Below the pieces are notes generated by a model that saw nothing but the letters and a program-made list of their open reading frames with translations, was not told where the DNA came from and made no database searches. A DNA stretch of 64,000 nt from Amycolatopsis sp. MtRt-6 (lineage in GTDB: Bacteria; Actinomycetota; Actinomycetes; Mycobacteriales; Pseudonocardiaceae), in NCBI RefSeq assembly GCF_017308975.1, contig NZ_JADWPD010000020.1, forward strand, positions 124,001 through 188,000, in the 5' to 3' direction. The position numbers were made by a program, and so were the translations under genes. Shown piece after piece: positions 1-8,061 of the stretch. Positions within the stretch are counted from its first letter, which is position 1. Each line of letters begins with the position of its first letter.

Positions 1-182
1 TCGATGTCCGGCAGGCCGAGGTCGAGCAGGACGACGTCCACCTCGTGCACCCGTTCGAGCACGCCGGCGCCCTTGGCCAGCCGGGCGATCTCCAGGCCAC
101 GACGGGTCAGCGCCGGGATGAGCGCACCCGCGACCCGGTCGTCGTCCTCCACCAGCAGCACCCGCACCCGTCCGCCTCCCAT
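1..182 (-). CDS. Response regulator, N-terminal receiver domain (3' end outside window)
   Basis: Reading leftward from the ATG at 182 gives about 60 residues beginning MGGGRVRVLLVEDDD. This is the first beta strand plus the acidic pocket of a two-component receiver domain. The fifth-strand-type segment VDVVLLDLGLPDID carries the phospho-acceptor Asp (VVLLD). The gene runs off the left edge, so the output domain (probably DNA-binding) and any partner kinase cannot be seen. It is divergent from gluABCD, with about 240 bp between the starts, so control of the importer by this regulator is possible but not shown. The receiver assignment is firm; the subfamily is unknown. Confidence 0.8.
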   Translation of the reverse strand, partial: MGGGRVRVLLVEDDDRVAGALIPALTRRGLEIARLAKGAGVLERVHEVDVVLLDLGLPDI

Positions 183-339
183 GGTGACCTGCTTCACCGG
201 CCGGTAGCGACGAACTCTAGGAGGTTCGGGCGGGACACGCACCGGCCACCCGGACGGCCACTCTCCGTGACCTCGGGTGGACACCCCCCAAAATGGACAT
301 CGATACTCAGTTGAAACCCTAAGTATTGCTCAAGCGGCC

Positions 340-367
340 TTGCCAGCCGGTACGACAACGGTAGGTT
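340..367 (+). promoter_or_regulatory. Candidate housekeeping promoter of gluABCD
   Basis: TTGCCA at 340-345 and TAGGTT at 362-367 are separated by 16 bp, a reasonable match to an actinobacterial -35/-10 pair. The predicted transcript would start near 374, leaving a leader of about 50 nt that ends in a good Shine-Dalgarno (GGGAGG) before the gluA ATG. Pattern matching only. Confidence 0.35.
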
Positions 368-423
368 CTCGCCCATCGCGTGGTGACCCATGCCCGATCT
401 GCACGAACGACCCGGGAGGCCAG

Positions 424-1176
424 ATGACCGCGGAGGTGGCGGCGCCGATGATCAAGGCGTCCGCCGTGAACAAGTACTTCGGCGACCTGCACGTGCTCAG
501 GGAGATCACGCTCGAGGTGCCTCGCGGCCAGGTCGTCGTGGTGCTCGGCCCGTCGGGCTCGGGCAAGTCGACCCTGTGCCGGGCGATCAACCGGCTCGAG
601 CCGATCAACTCGGGCGAAATCGCCGTCGACGGCGTCCCGCTGCCCGCCGAGGGCAAGGCGCTGGCCGCGCTGCGGGCCGACGTCGGCATGGTGTTCCAGT
701 CGTTCAACCTGTTCGCGCACAAGACCATCGTCGAGAACGTCATGCTCGCGCCGGTGAAGGTCCGCAAGACCTCGCAGGCCGAGGCGCGCAAGACGGCGAT
801 GGAGCTGCTGGAGCGCGTCGGCATCGCCAACCAGGCCGACAAGTACCCGGCGCAGCTTTCCGGCGGGCAGCAGCAGCGCGTCGCCATCGCGCGGGCGCTG
901 GCGATGCGGCCCAAGGTCATGCTGTTCGACGAGCCGACCTCGGCGCTGGACCCGGAGATGGTCCAGGAGGTCCTCGACGTGATGACGGGGCTGGCCAAGG
1001 ACGGCATGACGATGCTCGTCGTCACCCACGAGATGGGGTTCGCCCGGCGGGCAGCCGATCGGGTGATCTTCATGGCCGACGGGGAGATCGTCGAAGACAC
1101 GACGCCGGAAGAGTTCTTCACCGCGCCGAAGAGCGAGCGCGCGAAGGACTTCCTCGGCAAGATCCTGACCCACTGA
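424..1176 (+). CDS. gluA: Glutamate/polar amino acid ABC transporter ATP-binding protein
   Basis: Predicted cytoplasmic ATPase of 250 aa that powers import of glutamate or a related polar amino acid. Walker A GPSGSGKST is at about residues 42-50, the signature LSGGQQQR at 145-152, Walker B VMLFDE at 165-170 and the switch His in THE at about 202. Length and motifs fit the GlnQ/GluA class. The start at 424 follows GGGAGG at good spacing; an in-frame extension back to 277 has no ribosome site and is atypical. It is first in a four-gene set ordered ATPase, binding protein, permease, permease, the same order as gluABCD of Corynebacterium. Exact substrate specificity is inferred from that order. 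Confidence 0.93.
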   Translation: MTAEVAAPMIKASAVNKYFGDLHVLREITLEVPRGQVVVVLGPSGSGKSTLCRAINRLEPINSGEIAVDGVPLPAEGKALAALRADVGMVFQSFNLFAHKTIVENVMLAPVKVRKTSQAEARKTAMELLERVGIANQADKYPAQLSGGQQQRVAIARALAMRPKVMLFDEPTSALDPEMVQEVLDVMTGLAKDGMTMLVVTHEMGFARRAADRVIFMADGEIVEDTTPEEFFTAPKSERAKDFLGKILTH

Positions 1177-1230
1177 GAACGTTCCGCGGCGCCGTCGGCG
1201 TCCGGGTGACGACACACAGGAGAGATTCAC

Positions 1231-2157
1231 ATGAGGATCCGCACCCTCGCGGTGGGACTGCTCGCCGGTGGCCTGGCGCTGACCACGCTGACCGCCTGCG
1301 GCAAGGAAGGCACGCCGACCACGCCGGGCTCGGGCGAGCAGAGCGGCACGAACGCCGCGGCGCTGCCGACGTACCCGGTGGCGACCGGCGTCGACCTGGC
1401 CGGCTCCCCGGTGTTCGCCAAGATGAAGTCGGCGGGCGCGCTGACCGTCGGCGCGAAGGACGACCAGCCCGGCCTCGGCCAGAAGGACCCGACGACCGGC
1501 AAGTTCGGCGGCTTCGACGTCGAGATCGCGAAGCTCGTGTCGGCCGGCCTCGGCTTCGACCCGGAGAAGATCACCTTCCGCACGGTCGACTCGGGTGCCC
1601 GTGAGCAGACGATCGCGAACGGCGACGTGAACTACTACGTCGGCACCTACTCGATCACCGACAAGCGCAAGGCGCTCGTGTCCTTCGCCGGCCCGTACTT
1701 CGTCGCCGGCCAGGACCTGCTCGTCCGCAAGGACGACAGCTCGATCACCGGCCCGGACACCCTCAAGGGCAAGAAGGTCTGCTCGGTCACCGGCTCGACC
1801 CCGATCCAGAAGGTCCGGCAGCAGAACCTGACCGAGCCCGCCAACATCGTCGAGTTCCAGAAGTACTCGCAGTGCGTCGAGAAGCTGCTGTCGAAGGACG
1901 TCGACGCGGTCACGACCGACGACGCGATCCTGAAGGGCTACGCCGCGCAGGACCCGGACAACCTGAAGGTCGTCGGCAAGACGTTCTCGACCGAGAAGTA
2001 CGGCATCGGCCTCAACAAGGACGACAAGGTGCTGCGCGACAAGGTCAACGAGATCCTGCAGAAGGCGCTGGACGACGGCACCTGGCAGAAGATCTACGAC
2101 GCCACCCTCGGCAAGTCGGGCTCGACCGCGACCAAGCCGACCCTCGAGAAGTACTGA
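1231..2157 (+). CDS. gluB: Glutamate-binding lipoprotein of the ABC importer
   Basis: Extracytoplasmic solute-binding protein of 308 aa. The N-terminus MRIRTLAVGLLAGG is a hydrophobic signal followed by the lipobox LTAC with Cys at about residue 23, so the mature protein should be lipid-anchored. The body carries family-3 solute-binding features such as GKFGGFDVEIAKLVSAGLG and SITDKRKALVSFAGPYF. It lies 54 bp after gluA and starts behind AGGAGAG. Ligand specificity (glutamate against other acidic or amide amino acids) is taken from operon order and general resemblance, not from binding residues I can verify. Confidence 0.9.
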   Translation: MRIRTLAVGLLAGGLALTTLTACGKEGTPTTPGSGEQSGTNAAALPTYPVATGVDLAGSPVFAKMKSAGALTVGAKDDQPGLGQKDPTTGKFGGFDVEIAKLVSAGLGFDPEKITFRTVDSGAREQTIANGDVNYYVGTYSITDKRKALVSFAGPYFVAGQDLLVRKDDSSITGPDTLKGKKVCSVTGSTPIQKVRQQNLTEPANIVEFQKYSQCVEKLLSKDVDAVTTDDAILKGYAAQDPDNLKVVGKTFSTEKYGIGLNKDDKVLRDKVNEILQKALDDGTWQKIYDATLGKSGSTATKPTLEKY

Positions 2158-2243
2158 TCTGACACCGGGGCCGGTGGATCGGGTTTCCCGGTCCACCGGC
2201 TCTCCCACATCCACCCCTTGACCACGGACGCGGGGAAGGCTCC

Positions 2244-2891
2244 ATGGACGTCCTGCTCAACAACCTGGACCTGTTCGGTCCGTTCTTCCTCACCACGATC
2301 GAGCTGTTCCTGCTCTCGGCCGTCGGCAGCCTGGTGTGGGGCACGATCCTGGCCATGCTGCGGGTGAGCCCGGTCCCCGTCTTCCGCGCCGTCGGCGCGG
2401 TGTACGTGACGATCGCCCGGAACACCCCGCTCACGCTGGTGTTCGCGTTCTTCGTGTTCGCGTACCCGCTGCTCGACATCGTGAAGCTCGACTACTTCCC
2501 GGCCGCGGTGACGGCGCTGACCGTGTACACCTCGGCGTTCATCTGCGAGGTCGTGCGCTCGGGCATCAACACGGTGCCGGTCGGCCAGGCCGAGGCGGGC
2601 CGGGCGCTGGGGCTGACCTTCGGCCAGATCCTCGGCCAGGTCGTGCTGCCGCAGGCGCTGCGGTCGGTCGTCCCGCCGCTGATCAGCACCCTGATCGCGC
2701 TGCTGAAGAACACCACGATCGCCGCCGGTTTCTCCGTCGCGGAGGCCGGCGCGATCCGCTCGTACCTGTCCGAACGCGGTGAGAACCAGCTGATCGGCCT
2801 GCTGTGGGTCGCCCTCGGCTTCATCATCCTGGTCGCCGTGCTGTCGTTCGTCCAACGCAGCCTGGAGAAGCGCTGGAGCGTGGCCCGATGA
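2244..2891 (+). CDS. gluC: Glutamate ABC transporter permease (first subunit)
   Basis: Integral membrane permease of 215 aa of the His/Glu/Gln family. Several hydrophobic spans are visible. The EAA-type loop that docks onto the ATPase reads EAGRALGLTFGQILGQVVLP (about residues 115-135). It starts at an ATG preceded by GGGGAAGG. Its last 4 bp overlap the start of the second permease, so the two are probably made in a coupled 1:1 ratio and form a heterodimeric channel with GluD. Confidence 0.9.
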   Translation: MDVLLNNLDLFGPFFLTTIELFLLSAVGSLVWGTILAMLRVSPVPVFRAVGAVYVTIARNTPLTLVFAFFVFAYPLLDIVKLDYFPAAVTALTVYTSAFICEVVRSGINTVPVGQAEAGRALGLTFGQILGQVVLPQALRSVVPPLISTLIALLKNTTIAAGFSVAEAGAIRSYLSERGENQLIGLLWVALGFIILVAVLSFVQRSLEKRWSVAR

Positions 2892-3748
2892 GCAACGTTC
2901 TGTTCGACGTCCCCGGGCCGAAGGCGCGGCTGCGGTACCGCACGTACGCGGTGGTCGGCACGCTCGTGGTCCTCGCGTTCATCGCCTACATCGGGTGGCG
3001 CTTCTACGACAGCGGCCAGTTCACCGCCCGCAAGTGGGAGTGGCTGCAGTACGCGCAGGTGCAGCGCGACCTGGGCAACGCGGTGCTCCAGACCGTCGAG
3101 GCGTTCGCCGCCGCCGCGGTGCTCGCGCTGATCTTCGGCGCCATCTTCGCGGCCGGCCGGCTGTCCGACCACGCCTGGATCCGCCGGATCGCCGGGTTCG
3201 TCGTCGAGTTCTTCCGGGCCATCCCGGCGCTGATCCTGATGTTCCTGTTCTACTTCGGCCTGCCGACGGTCGGCGTGCCGATGACGCCGTTCCTCGGCGT
3301 GGTGTTCGGCCTGACGCTGTACAACGGCTCGGTGCTCGCGGAGGTCTTCCGCGCCGGCATCCAGTCGCTGCCGAAGGGGCAGAGCGAAGCCGCGTACGCC
3401 CTCGGCATGCGCAAGACGCAGGTGATGTTCCTGGTCCTGCTGCCGCAGGCGATCCGGGCGATGCTTCCGACGATCATCAGCCAGCTGGTCGTGCTGCTGA
3501 AGGACACCGCGCTCGGCTTCATCATCACGTTCCAGGAGCTGCTGTACTACGCGCGCTACATCGGTTCGCAGGGCGCGTTCGGGCGGCCGATCGTGCCGTC
3601 GACGATCGTGGCGACCGCCATCTACGTCGTGATGTGCCTGCTGCTGACGGCGCTGGCGACGTACCTGGAGCGGCGCAACCGCCGCAACAAGAAGGTCGTG
3701 GGCACACCGCCCCCGGTGACCGAGAACCTCGCGGCCGCTTCGGCCTGA
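2888..3748 (+). CDS. gluD: Glutamate ABC transporter permease (second subunit)
   Basis: Membrane permease of 286 aa. The start at 2888 overlaps the gluC stop by 4 bp (ATGA), which fixes the start; an upstream in-frame extension would lie inside gluC. A cytoplasmic N-terminal tail is followed by a first span near VVGTLVVLAFIAYIGW and an EAA loop around EAAYALGMRKTQVMFLVLLP. The charged C-terminal tail is Arg/Asn/Lys-rich (RRNRRNKK). A strong hairpin follows the stop, closing the operon. Confidence 0.9.
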   Translation: MSNVLFDVPGPKARLRYRTYAVVGTLVVLAFIAYIGWRFYDSGQFTARKWEWLQYAQVQRDLGNAVLQTVEAFAAAAVLALIFGAIFAAGRLSDHAWIRRIAGFVVEFFRAIPALILMFLFYFGLPTVGVPMTPFLGVVFGLTLYNGSVLAEVFRAGIQSLPKGQSEAAYALGMRKTQVMFLVLLPQAIRAMLPTIISQLVVLLKDTALGFIITFQELLYYARYIGSQGAFGRPIVPSTIVATAIYVVMCLLLTALATYLERRNRRNKKVVGTPPPVTENLAAASA

Positions 3749-3760
3749 GTCACCCGTTCG

Positions 3761-3788
3761 AGGCCCCCGGGATCCGTCCCGGGGGCCT
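3761..3788 (+). terminator. Intrinsic-type hairpin after gluD
   Basis: An 11-bp perfect stem (AGGCCCCCGGG / CCCGGGGGCCT) encloses a 6-nt loop, 12 bp after the gluD stop. There is no U-tract, as is common in high-GC actinomycetes. It also sits just before the promoter of the next gene. Confidence 0.75.
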
Positions 3789-3816
3789 TGTCGTGTCCCG
3801 GGGCGTCCCCTAGCGT
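3788..3816 (+). promoter_or_regulatory. Promoter for a leaderless SDR transcript
   Basis: TTGTCG at 3788-3793, a 17-bp spacer and TAGCGT at 3811-3816, then exactly 7 bp to the ATG at 3824. That distance puts the transcription start at or next to the start codon. No Shine-Dalgarno is present, consistent with leaderless translation. Confidence 0.55.
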
Positions 3817-3823
3817 CGGCGGC

Positions 3824-4561
3824 ATGGGTGTCGCACTGGTGACGGGCAGTTCACGGGGTCTCGGCCGGATGATCGCCCGGAGACTCGCCCGAGACGGGTT
3901 CGCCGTCGCGCTCAACGGCCGCCACGACAACGCGGATCTCAAGACGGCCGCGGAGGGCATCGCCGCCGAAGGCGGCCGCGCGGCGGCGTTCGCCGCGGAC
4001 GTGACGGACCGGCGCCAGGTCGGCGAGCTGGTCGACGCGGTCACGGCGGTGCTGGGCCCGATCGGGGTGCTGGTCCTCAACGCCACCGGCCCGCAGCCGG
4101 AGGCGCCGCTGGCCCGGGTGGACTGGCCGGATCACCTGGCCCAGCTGGACTTCTTCGTGCGCTCGCCGGTGCTGCTGGGCCACGCGGTGCTGCCGGGGAT
4201 GCGCGCCCGCGGCCACGGCCGCATCGTGCACGTCGACTCGGAGGTGGCGGACCGCCCGCCACCCGGCCGCTCGGCGTACGTCACGGCCAAGAACGCCCAG
4301 ATCGGCTTGGTCCGCGCGTGGGCGCGCGAGCTGGCCCCGGACGGCATCACGGTCAACACGGTGGCACCCGGGTTCATCCCGGTGGAGCGGCACGCGGAGG
4401 TGCCGGCGGCCGAGCGCGAGGAGTACCGGGCGTCGGTCCCCGCCGGGCGGCTGGGCACCCCCGAAGACGTGGCCGCCGCGGTGAGCTTCTTCGCCTCGGA
4501 CGAAGCGGGCTTCATCACGGGCCAGCGCCTCCTGGTGGACGGCGGCCGCGCGCTCGGCTAG
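3824..4561 (+). CDS. Short-chain dehydrogenase/reductase (SDR)
   Basis: NAD(P)-dependent oxidoreductase of 245 aa, the usual size for classical SDRs. The cofactor motif TGSSRGLG is at about residues 7-14. NATG stands where most members have NNAG (about 86-89). A Ser in HVDSEV and Y-VTA-K in AYVTAK supply the catalytic Ser, Tyr and Lys. The C-terminus FITGQRLLVDGG is typical. A basic residue after the glycine motif (GRH after the second strand) would favour NADP, but this is weak. The start at 3824 is supported by a -10 element 7 bp upstream. The substrate cannot be told from sequence. Confidence 0.9.
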   Translation: MGVALVTGSSRGLGRMIARRLARDGFAVALNGRHDNADLKTAAEGIAAEGGRAAAFAADVTDRRQVGELVDAVTAVLGPIGVLVLNATGPQPEAPLARVDWPDHLAQLDFFVRSPVLLGHAVLPGMRARGHGRIVHVDSEVADRPPPGRSAYVTAKNAQIGLVRAWARELAPDGITVNTVAPGFIPVERHAEVPAAEREEYRASVPAGRLGTPEDVAAAVSFFASDEAGFITGQRLLVDGGRALG

Positions 4562-4588
4562 AGCCGCCCGACCCGGGGGTGATTCACG

Positions 4589-5511
4589 GTGCCGGAGCTG
4601 TCCGAGAAGGTCCTGCGCTGGGTGACCGGCGCGGTGGGCGGCGCCCGGGTGGCCGCGGCCGCCGGCTTGCGGGAGCAAGCGAATCCGTGGCTGTTGCGGT
4701 TCGAACCGGCCGGCCGGGTCGAGGCGGCCGTGCTGCGGCTCGGGGATCCTGCCGATCCCGGGCAGTGCCGGCGGTTCGCCACCGAGGTCGCGGCACTGCG
4801 CGTTGCCGGTGACCACCAGCTGCCCGCGGCCGGCCTGATCGCCACTGACCTCGACGGCTCCGCGGCAGGCGCTCTCGCGGTGCTGACCACGGTCCTGCCC
4901 GGGCACAGCCGGATCCCGCCGGTCGCGTCCACGGCGCGGCTGCGAGGCTTGGGCGCCGCGGCGGCCGCGCTGCAATCGGTCCCGCTGGTGCCGCGAGACG
5001 CTCTGCCGTTGCGGACCCGCTCGATCGCGGACGTGGACTTCGCGGCCCAACGCCGCGAGAAGGGCACCACGGCGCTGCTGGCGGCGGCCGAGGAACGTCT
5101 GGAGCGGCTTCCGGTGCCCCCGGGCCGGCCGGTCTTCGTCCACGTGACCTGTGGTTCGGGAACACCCTGTGGTCGGGCGACCGCTGCACCGGCCTCGTCG
5201 ACTGGGACTGCGCAGGCGCCGGCTCACCGGGAATCGACCTCGGCGCGGCGCGCTTCGACGCCGCCCTGATGTACGGGCCGCCCGCTGCCGAGCCGGTGCT
5301 GGAGGGCTGGCAGCGAACAGCGTGCCGCCGCGCGGAACAGGTGGCCTACTGGGACGTCGTGGCGGCCTTGGGAACCCTGGCCGACATGGCGTTCTGCGTG
5401 CCGGCCCTCCACGACCAGGGCAGAACGGACCTCGACGCCGGCCTTCTCGGGCAGCGCCGGGACGCCTTCCTCGGCACGGCGTTGGGACGACTCGACGCCG
5501 GAGATCGCTAG
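4589..5511 (+). pseudogene. Aminoglycoside-phosphotransferase-fold protein broken by a 1-base deletion
   Basis: From the GTG at 4589 the frame reads a sensible kinase-like protein up to VFVH near 5141, then turns into low-quality sequence to 5269. The frame one base earlier continues the family perfectly to a stop at 5511. Expected DNA at the catalytic loop is CAC GGT GAC CTG (His-Gly-Asp-Leu); the window has CACGTGACCTG at 5141, one G short. Repaired, it would be about 307 aa with the loop HGDLWFGNTL and the metal-binding segment LVDWDCAGAGSPGIDLG, both hallmarks of the APH / fructosamine-kinase-like superfamily. The break lies exactly in the catalytic motif. It is either real inactivation or a sequencing error. 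Unbroken, the product would be a small-molecule or sugar kinase, substrate unknown. Confidence 0.8.
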
Positions 5512-6333
5512 TAGTGCCTTGTCAGGTTCGCCGGCGGTTGTTGCGGTGTAACGGTTTCACGGTTCGGTGGCAGGTCAGGCCGGCGCATCCGCTTTTGGGT
5601 CGCCTCGCAGCAGGGTGGCGTGGCGGTGCCGGCCTTGCCAGGAGTGGTCCTCGAAGTGGTCCGGGCCCAGACCGGGTTCGAGTTCGCGGTAGTCGTGCTC
5701 GATCCGCCACCGGTTCGGTGCACCGTCGGCATTCGGCGATCAGCCACTGCTGCGGCAGGGCGCCATCTTCGGTGCCGCGGGGGACGCGGTGCCCGGCGGG
5801 CCGGACCCGCAGGAACAGAAACTGGGAGGACAGCGTGCCGCGGGACGGGAGCCGCCTCCCTGCTGTGGGCCAGGGCCTCACCTTTGAGGTGCACGCTGTA
5901 GGCGATGTCCCGCTCGTCGAGCATCTCCACGGCTGGCGTCCATTTCGGACGATCGCCTTCTCTTCGGTTGTGCCACAGCGGTTGCGCCGCGCCCTGGCTG
6001 CCTCGGTGACCGCCCCACGCCACCTCGACCCGGGTGCCGGCCTGTCCGCCGACCGCCGCGGCGGCTCGTGGCGCGTTCGTCAGTGTCCTGCGGCGCTTGG
6101 CTTTGGCTGCCTTGACCGCCGCCGGGCCTGCCTTGGCAGGGTCGCAGGACTCCGGAGTGCTGCCGACCACGCCCGGTGAACTCGTGCCGTCCTTGGGGAA
6201 GCCGCTGTCGTCGACCGCCCAGGCCACCGGATCCAGCAGTAACCCCCGCAGGTACGTCTCGCCCTTGCCCGCTGATCAGGCCGGGCCATCGGGAACGAAC
6301 ACTTCCACCGCGAAAGCCCTAGCAAGGCATTAC
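5511..6333. mobile_element. Decayed IS701-family-type insertion sequence
   Basis: About 823 bp bounded by imperfect terminal inverted repeats: GTAGTGCCTTG at 5511-5521 and, on the other strand, GTAATGCCTTG from 6333 back to 6323 (10 of 11 match). Inside is a leftward transposase in fragments. Intact members are about 1.3-1.4 kb, so several hundred bp have been lost. The left end touches the stop of the broken phosphotransferase. No target duplication could be recognised. The element cannot be autonomous. Confidence 0.75.
5575..6310 (-). pseudogene. IS701-type transposase remnant (deletions, frameshifts, stop codons)
   Basis: Reading leftward, fragments appear in order but in different frames: AVEVFVPDGPA followed by a stop, GKGETYLRGLLLDPVAWAVDDSGFPKD joined across an apparent N-terminal deletion, a segment with PKWTPAVEMLDE, then HRVPRGTEDGALPQQWLIAE. 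The last piece is RWRIEHDYRELEPGLGPDHF, the conserved C-terminal segment of IS701/IS4-like DDE transposases. The final frame stops at 5575. At least one internal deletion, one stop and two frame changes are visible, so no functional protein is expected. Confidence 0.75.
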
Positions 6334-6393
6334 CAGTGGCCTGGAGAGTGAACCTGAACACCGGAGACCGGCCTGGTGTGCTCGTGGGTGTAG

Positions 6394-6417
6394 GCCCGTA
6401 GCCGTGGGGCTGCGGGC
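6394..6417 (-). terminator. Hairpin after the HNH nuclease gene
   Basis: GCCCGTAGCC and GGCTGCGGGC form a 10-bp stem with one G-T pair and a GTGG loop, 12 bp beyond the leftward HNH gene stop. No U-tract. Confidence 0.5.
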
Positions 6418-6428
6418 TTGTCCCGTGT

Positions 6429-7658
6429 TCAGGCTGCGAATGGGAGTGGTTCGTGGAGGTTGTTGCGCCTTGGTTTGCGGCGCCGGTCGATGAACACCGG
6501 TGGGAGGAATTCGGGGAGGCCGTCGGTGGCGATGCGGACTTCCCAGCCGGAGCGGTGCAGGAGCCGGTGGTGGTGGGCGCACATCAGGACCAGGTTGGTG
6601 AGGTCGGTGGGGCCGCCATCTGCCCAGTGCCGGATGTGGTGACCTTGACAGTGCCGGCGTGGACGATGACAGCCCGGGAACGCACAACCCCGATCCCGGA
6701 GAAACAATGCCCGGCGCAGCCCGGCGGAGATCAACCGGCGGAGGCGGCCGAGATTCAGCGGTTCGCTCTTGTCACCGAGGACGGCGGGGATGATCATGGC
6801 GTCGCAGGCATGCACCCGCGCTTCGGCCGCAGTCATCGTCCCGGTGTCACCGAGCGTGGCCTTGCCAACTCCGGACTTCAGATCCTCCAACGACACCGCG
6901 ACCATCACGTGGGCTCGTTCCCCCGCCTGCATCGGCAACTCCGGGGAATTCAAGGCGAGATCGACGGCATCGGAGAAAGCATCCCCATAGCGCTGCGGGG
7001 TGGTGCGGAAGTCGGGACCCTCATCCCCGGTGCGACGCTCGGCCAAAGCATCCAACAATGCGCTGGCGCGGGTACCGGTCTCGTCATCGAACCGGCCACT
7101 CAGCTCCCACACCCCGGTTCTTTTACGGCGCAGGAACACCTCCCGGGCCGGGGCCGTGGGTTCGGTGTCGTCGGGCTCCTGACCGTCGGGAACCAGGTGG
7201 GCGAGGATGCGGGCACCCAGGGCAGCGACCTGCTTGTGCCCGGCCTCCTCAGCGAAAGCCAGCAAGTTGGCCTCAGCGCTCACGCAATGCTCGGGCGGGA
7301 CCTGGGCCAGCACATCGGTGATCACGTCGATCATCGGGTTGCTCAACCGCCCCGCCCGAGCAGCAACACCCGTGGCGGGAGCCAAGGCAGGGATGGGGCT
7401 GCCGTCGAGGTTGCGGCCCGGATTCACCAAGCGGGCGCGCTTGATCAACCGTTCCGCAGCCGACTTCGGCTCATCAGCCAGATGCTCCAACAGCCGGGCA
7501 GCGGAGCGGTAGCCGAACAGCTCCATCACCCCACGCTGCTCGATTTCCACCAGCAGTGCACCGAGTTTGGCTTCCGCGGACCGCATAGACGCGACCAACT
7601 CACCAATACGGTCGGCAAAAGCCACCGCTTCGGACGAGAGAGCCGCGTCGTTGGTCAT
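6429..7658 (-). CDS. DUF222 / 13E12-type HNH endonuclease
   Basis: Protein of 409 aa. The N-terminal two thirds is the helical DUF222 region (MELFGYRSAARLLEHLADEP and following) typical of the mycobacterial 13E12 repeat family. The C-terminal HNH domain (about residues 330-375) contains CAFPGCHRPRRHCQGHHIRHW and HADGG-type spacing through NLVLMCAHHHRLLH, giving paired Cys/His metal ligands and the general-base His. These proteins are often multicopy and behave like selfish or mobile genes; their biological role is poorly known. The start at 7658 has GGAGGT directly against the ATG and a TAGTCT box 6 bp upstream, so the message may be leaderless. Codon choice looks a little less GC-rich than its neighbours, and it sits beside a dead IS. 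Confidence 0.88.
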   Translation of the reverse strand: MTNDAALSSEAVAFADRIGELVASMRSAEAKLGALLVEIEQRGVMELFGYRSAARLLEHLADEPKSAAERLIKRARLVNPGRNLDGSPIPALAPATGVAARAGRLSNPMIDVITDVLAQVPPEHCVSAEANLLAFAEEAGHKQVAALGARILAHLVPDGQEPDDTEPTAPAREVFLRRKRTGVWELSGRFDDETGTRASALLDALAERRTGDEGPDFRTTPQRYGDAFSDAVDLALNSPELPMQAGERAHVMVAVSLEDLKSGVGKATLGDTGTMTAAEARVHACDAMIIPAVLGDKSEPLNLGRLRRLISAGLRRALFLRDRGCAFPGCHRPRRHCQGHHIRHWADGGPTDLTNLVLMCAHHHRLLHRSGWEVRIATDGLPEFLPPVFIDRRRKPRRNNLHEPLPFAA

Positions 7659-8061
7659 ACCTCCAGACTACCGACGATCGAACACAGTGACATCACACGA
7701 TCGGGCAAGAAATCCCAACCCCAGAACACCGGAAAGCCCTACAGAGCAAAAGAAGCGTGGGGAATCGGCGCTGCCGACCACGGAACCCCGAAGCGTTCAA
7801 CGACAAACTCAAGGAACAAAAGGAAAACTGTCACTGCCGCACCGATCGCCGTGCAGGGCGAGGATCCCATCCGTGTCGCGGGCGAGAAACCGTGAACTGC
7901 TTTTCCCCCAGCCCGGCCATGGCGGCGAGCAGGCCATTCCCGTCCATCTCGACCTGTTCATCGCAGGTCTCCCCGTCCCCGAGCCGGCCCGGCGGCGCGC
8001 CCGCTCCGGTGACCAGCCCCGCCGGGACAGCCGCCCGGCCCCGCCCGGCATCCCCGTCGCC
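7659..8061. other. Intergenic stretch without a recognisable gene
   Basis: About 400 bp upstream of the HNH gene and downstream of the DUF1275 gene. The part at 7690-7830 is A-rich for this genome. Near the HNH start lie two CGATCG hexamers (7675-7710 region) flanking a GTGACATCACAC-like sequence that could be an operator. No open frame has convincing codon usage. It may be remnant DNA from the same accessory insertion. Confidence 0.4.
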
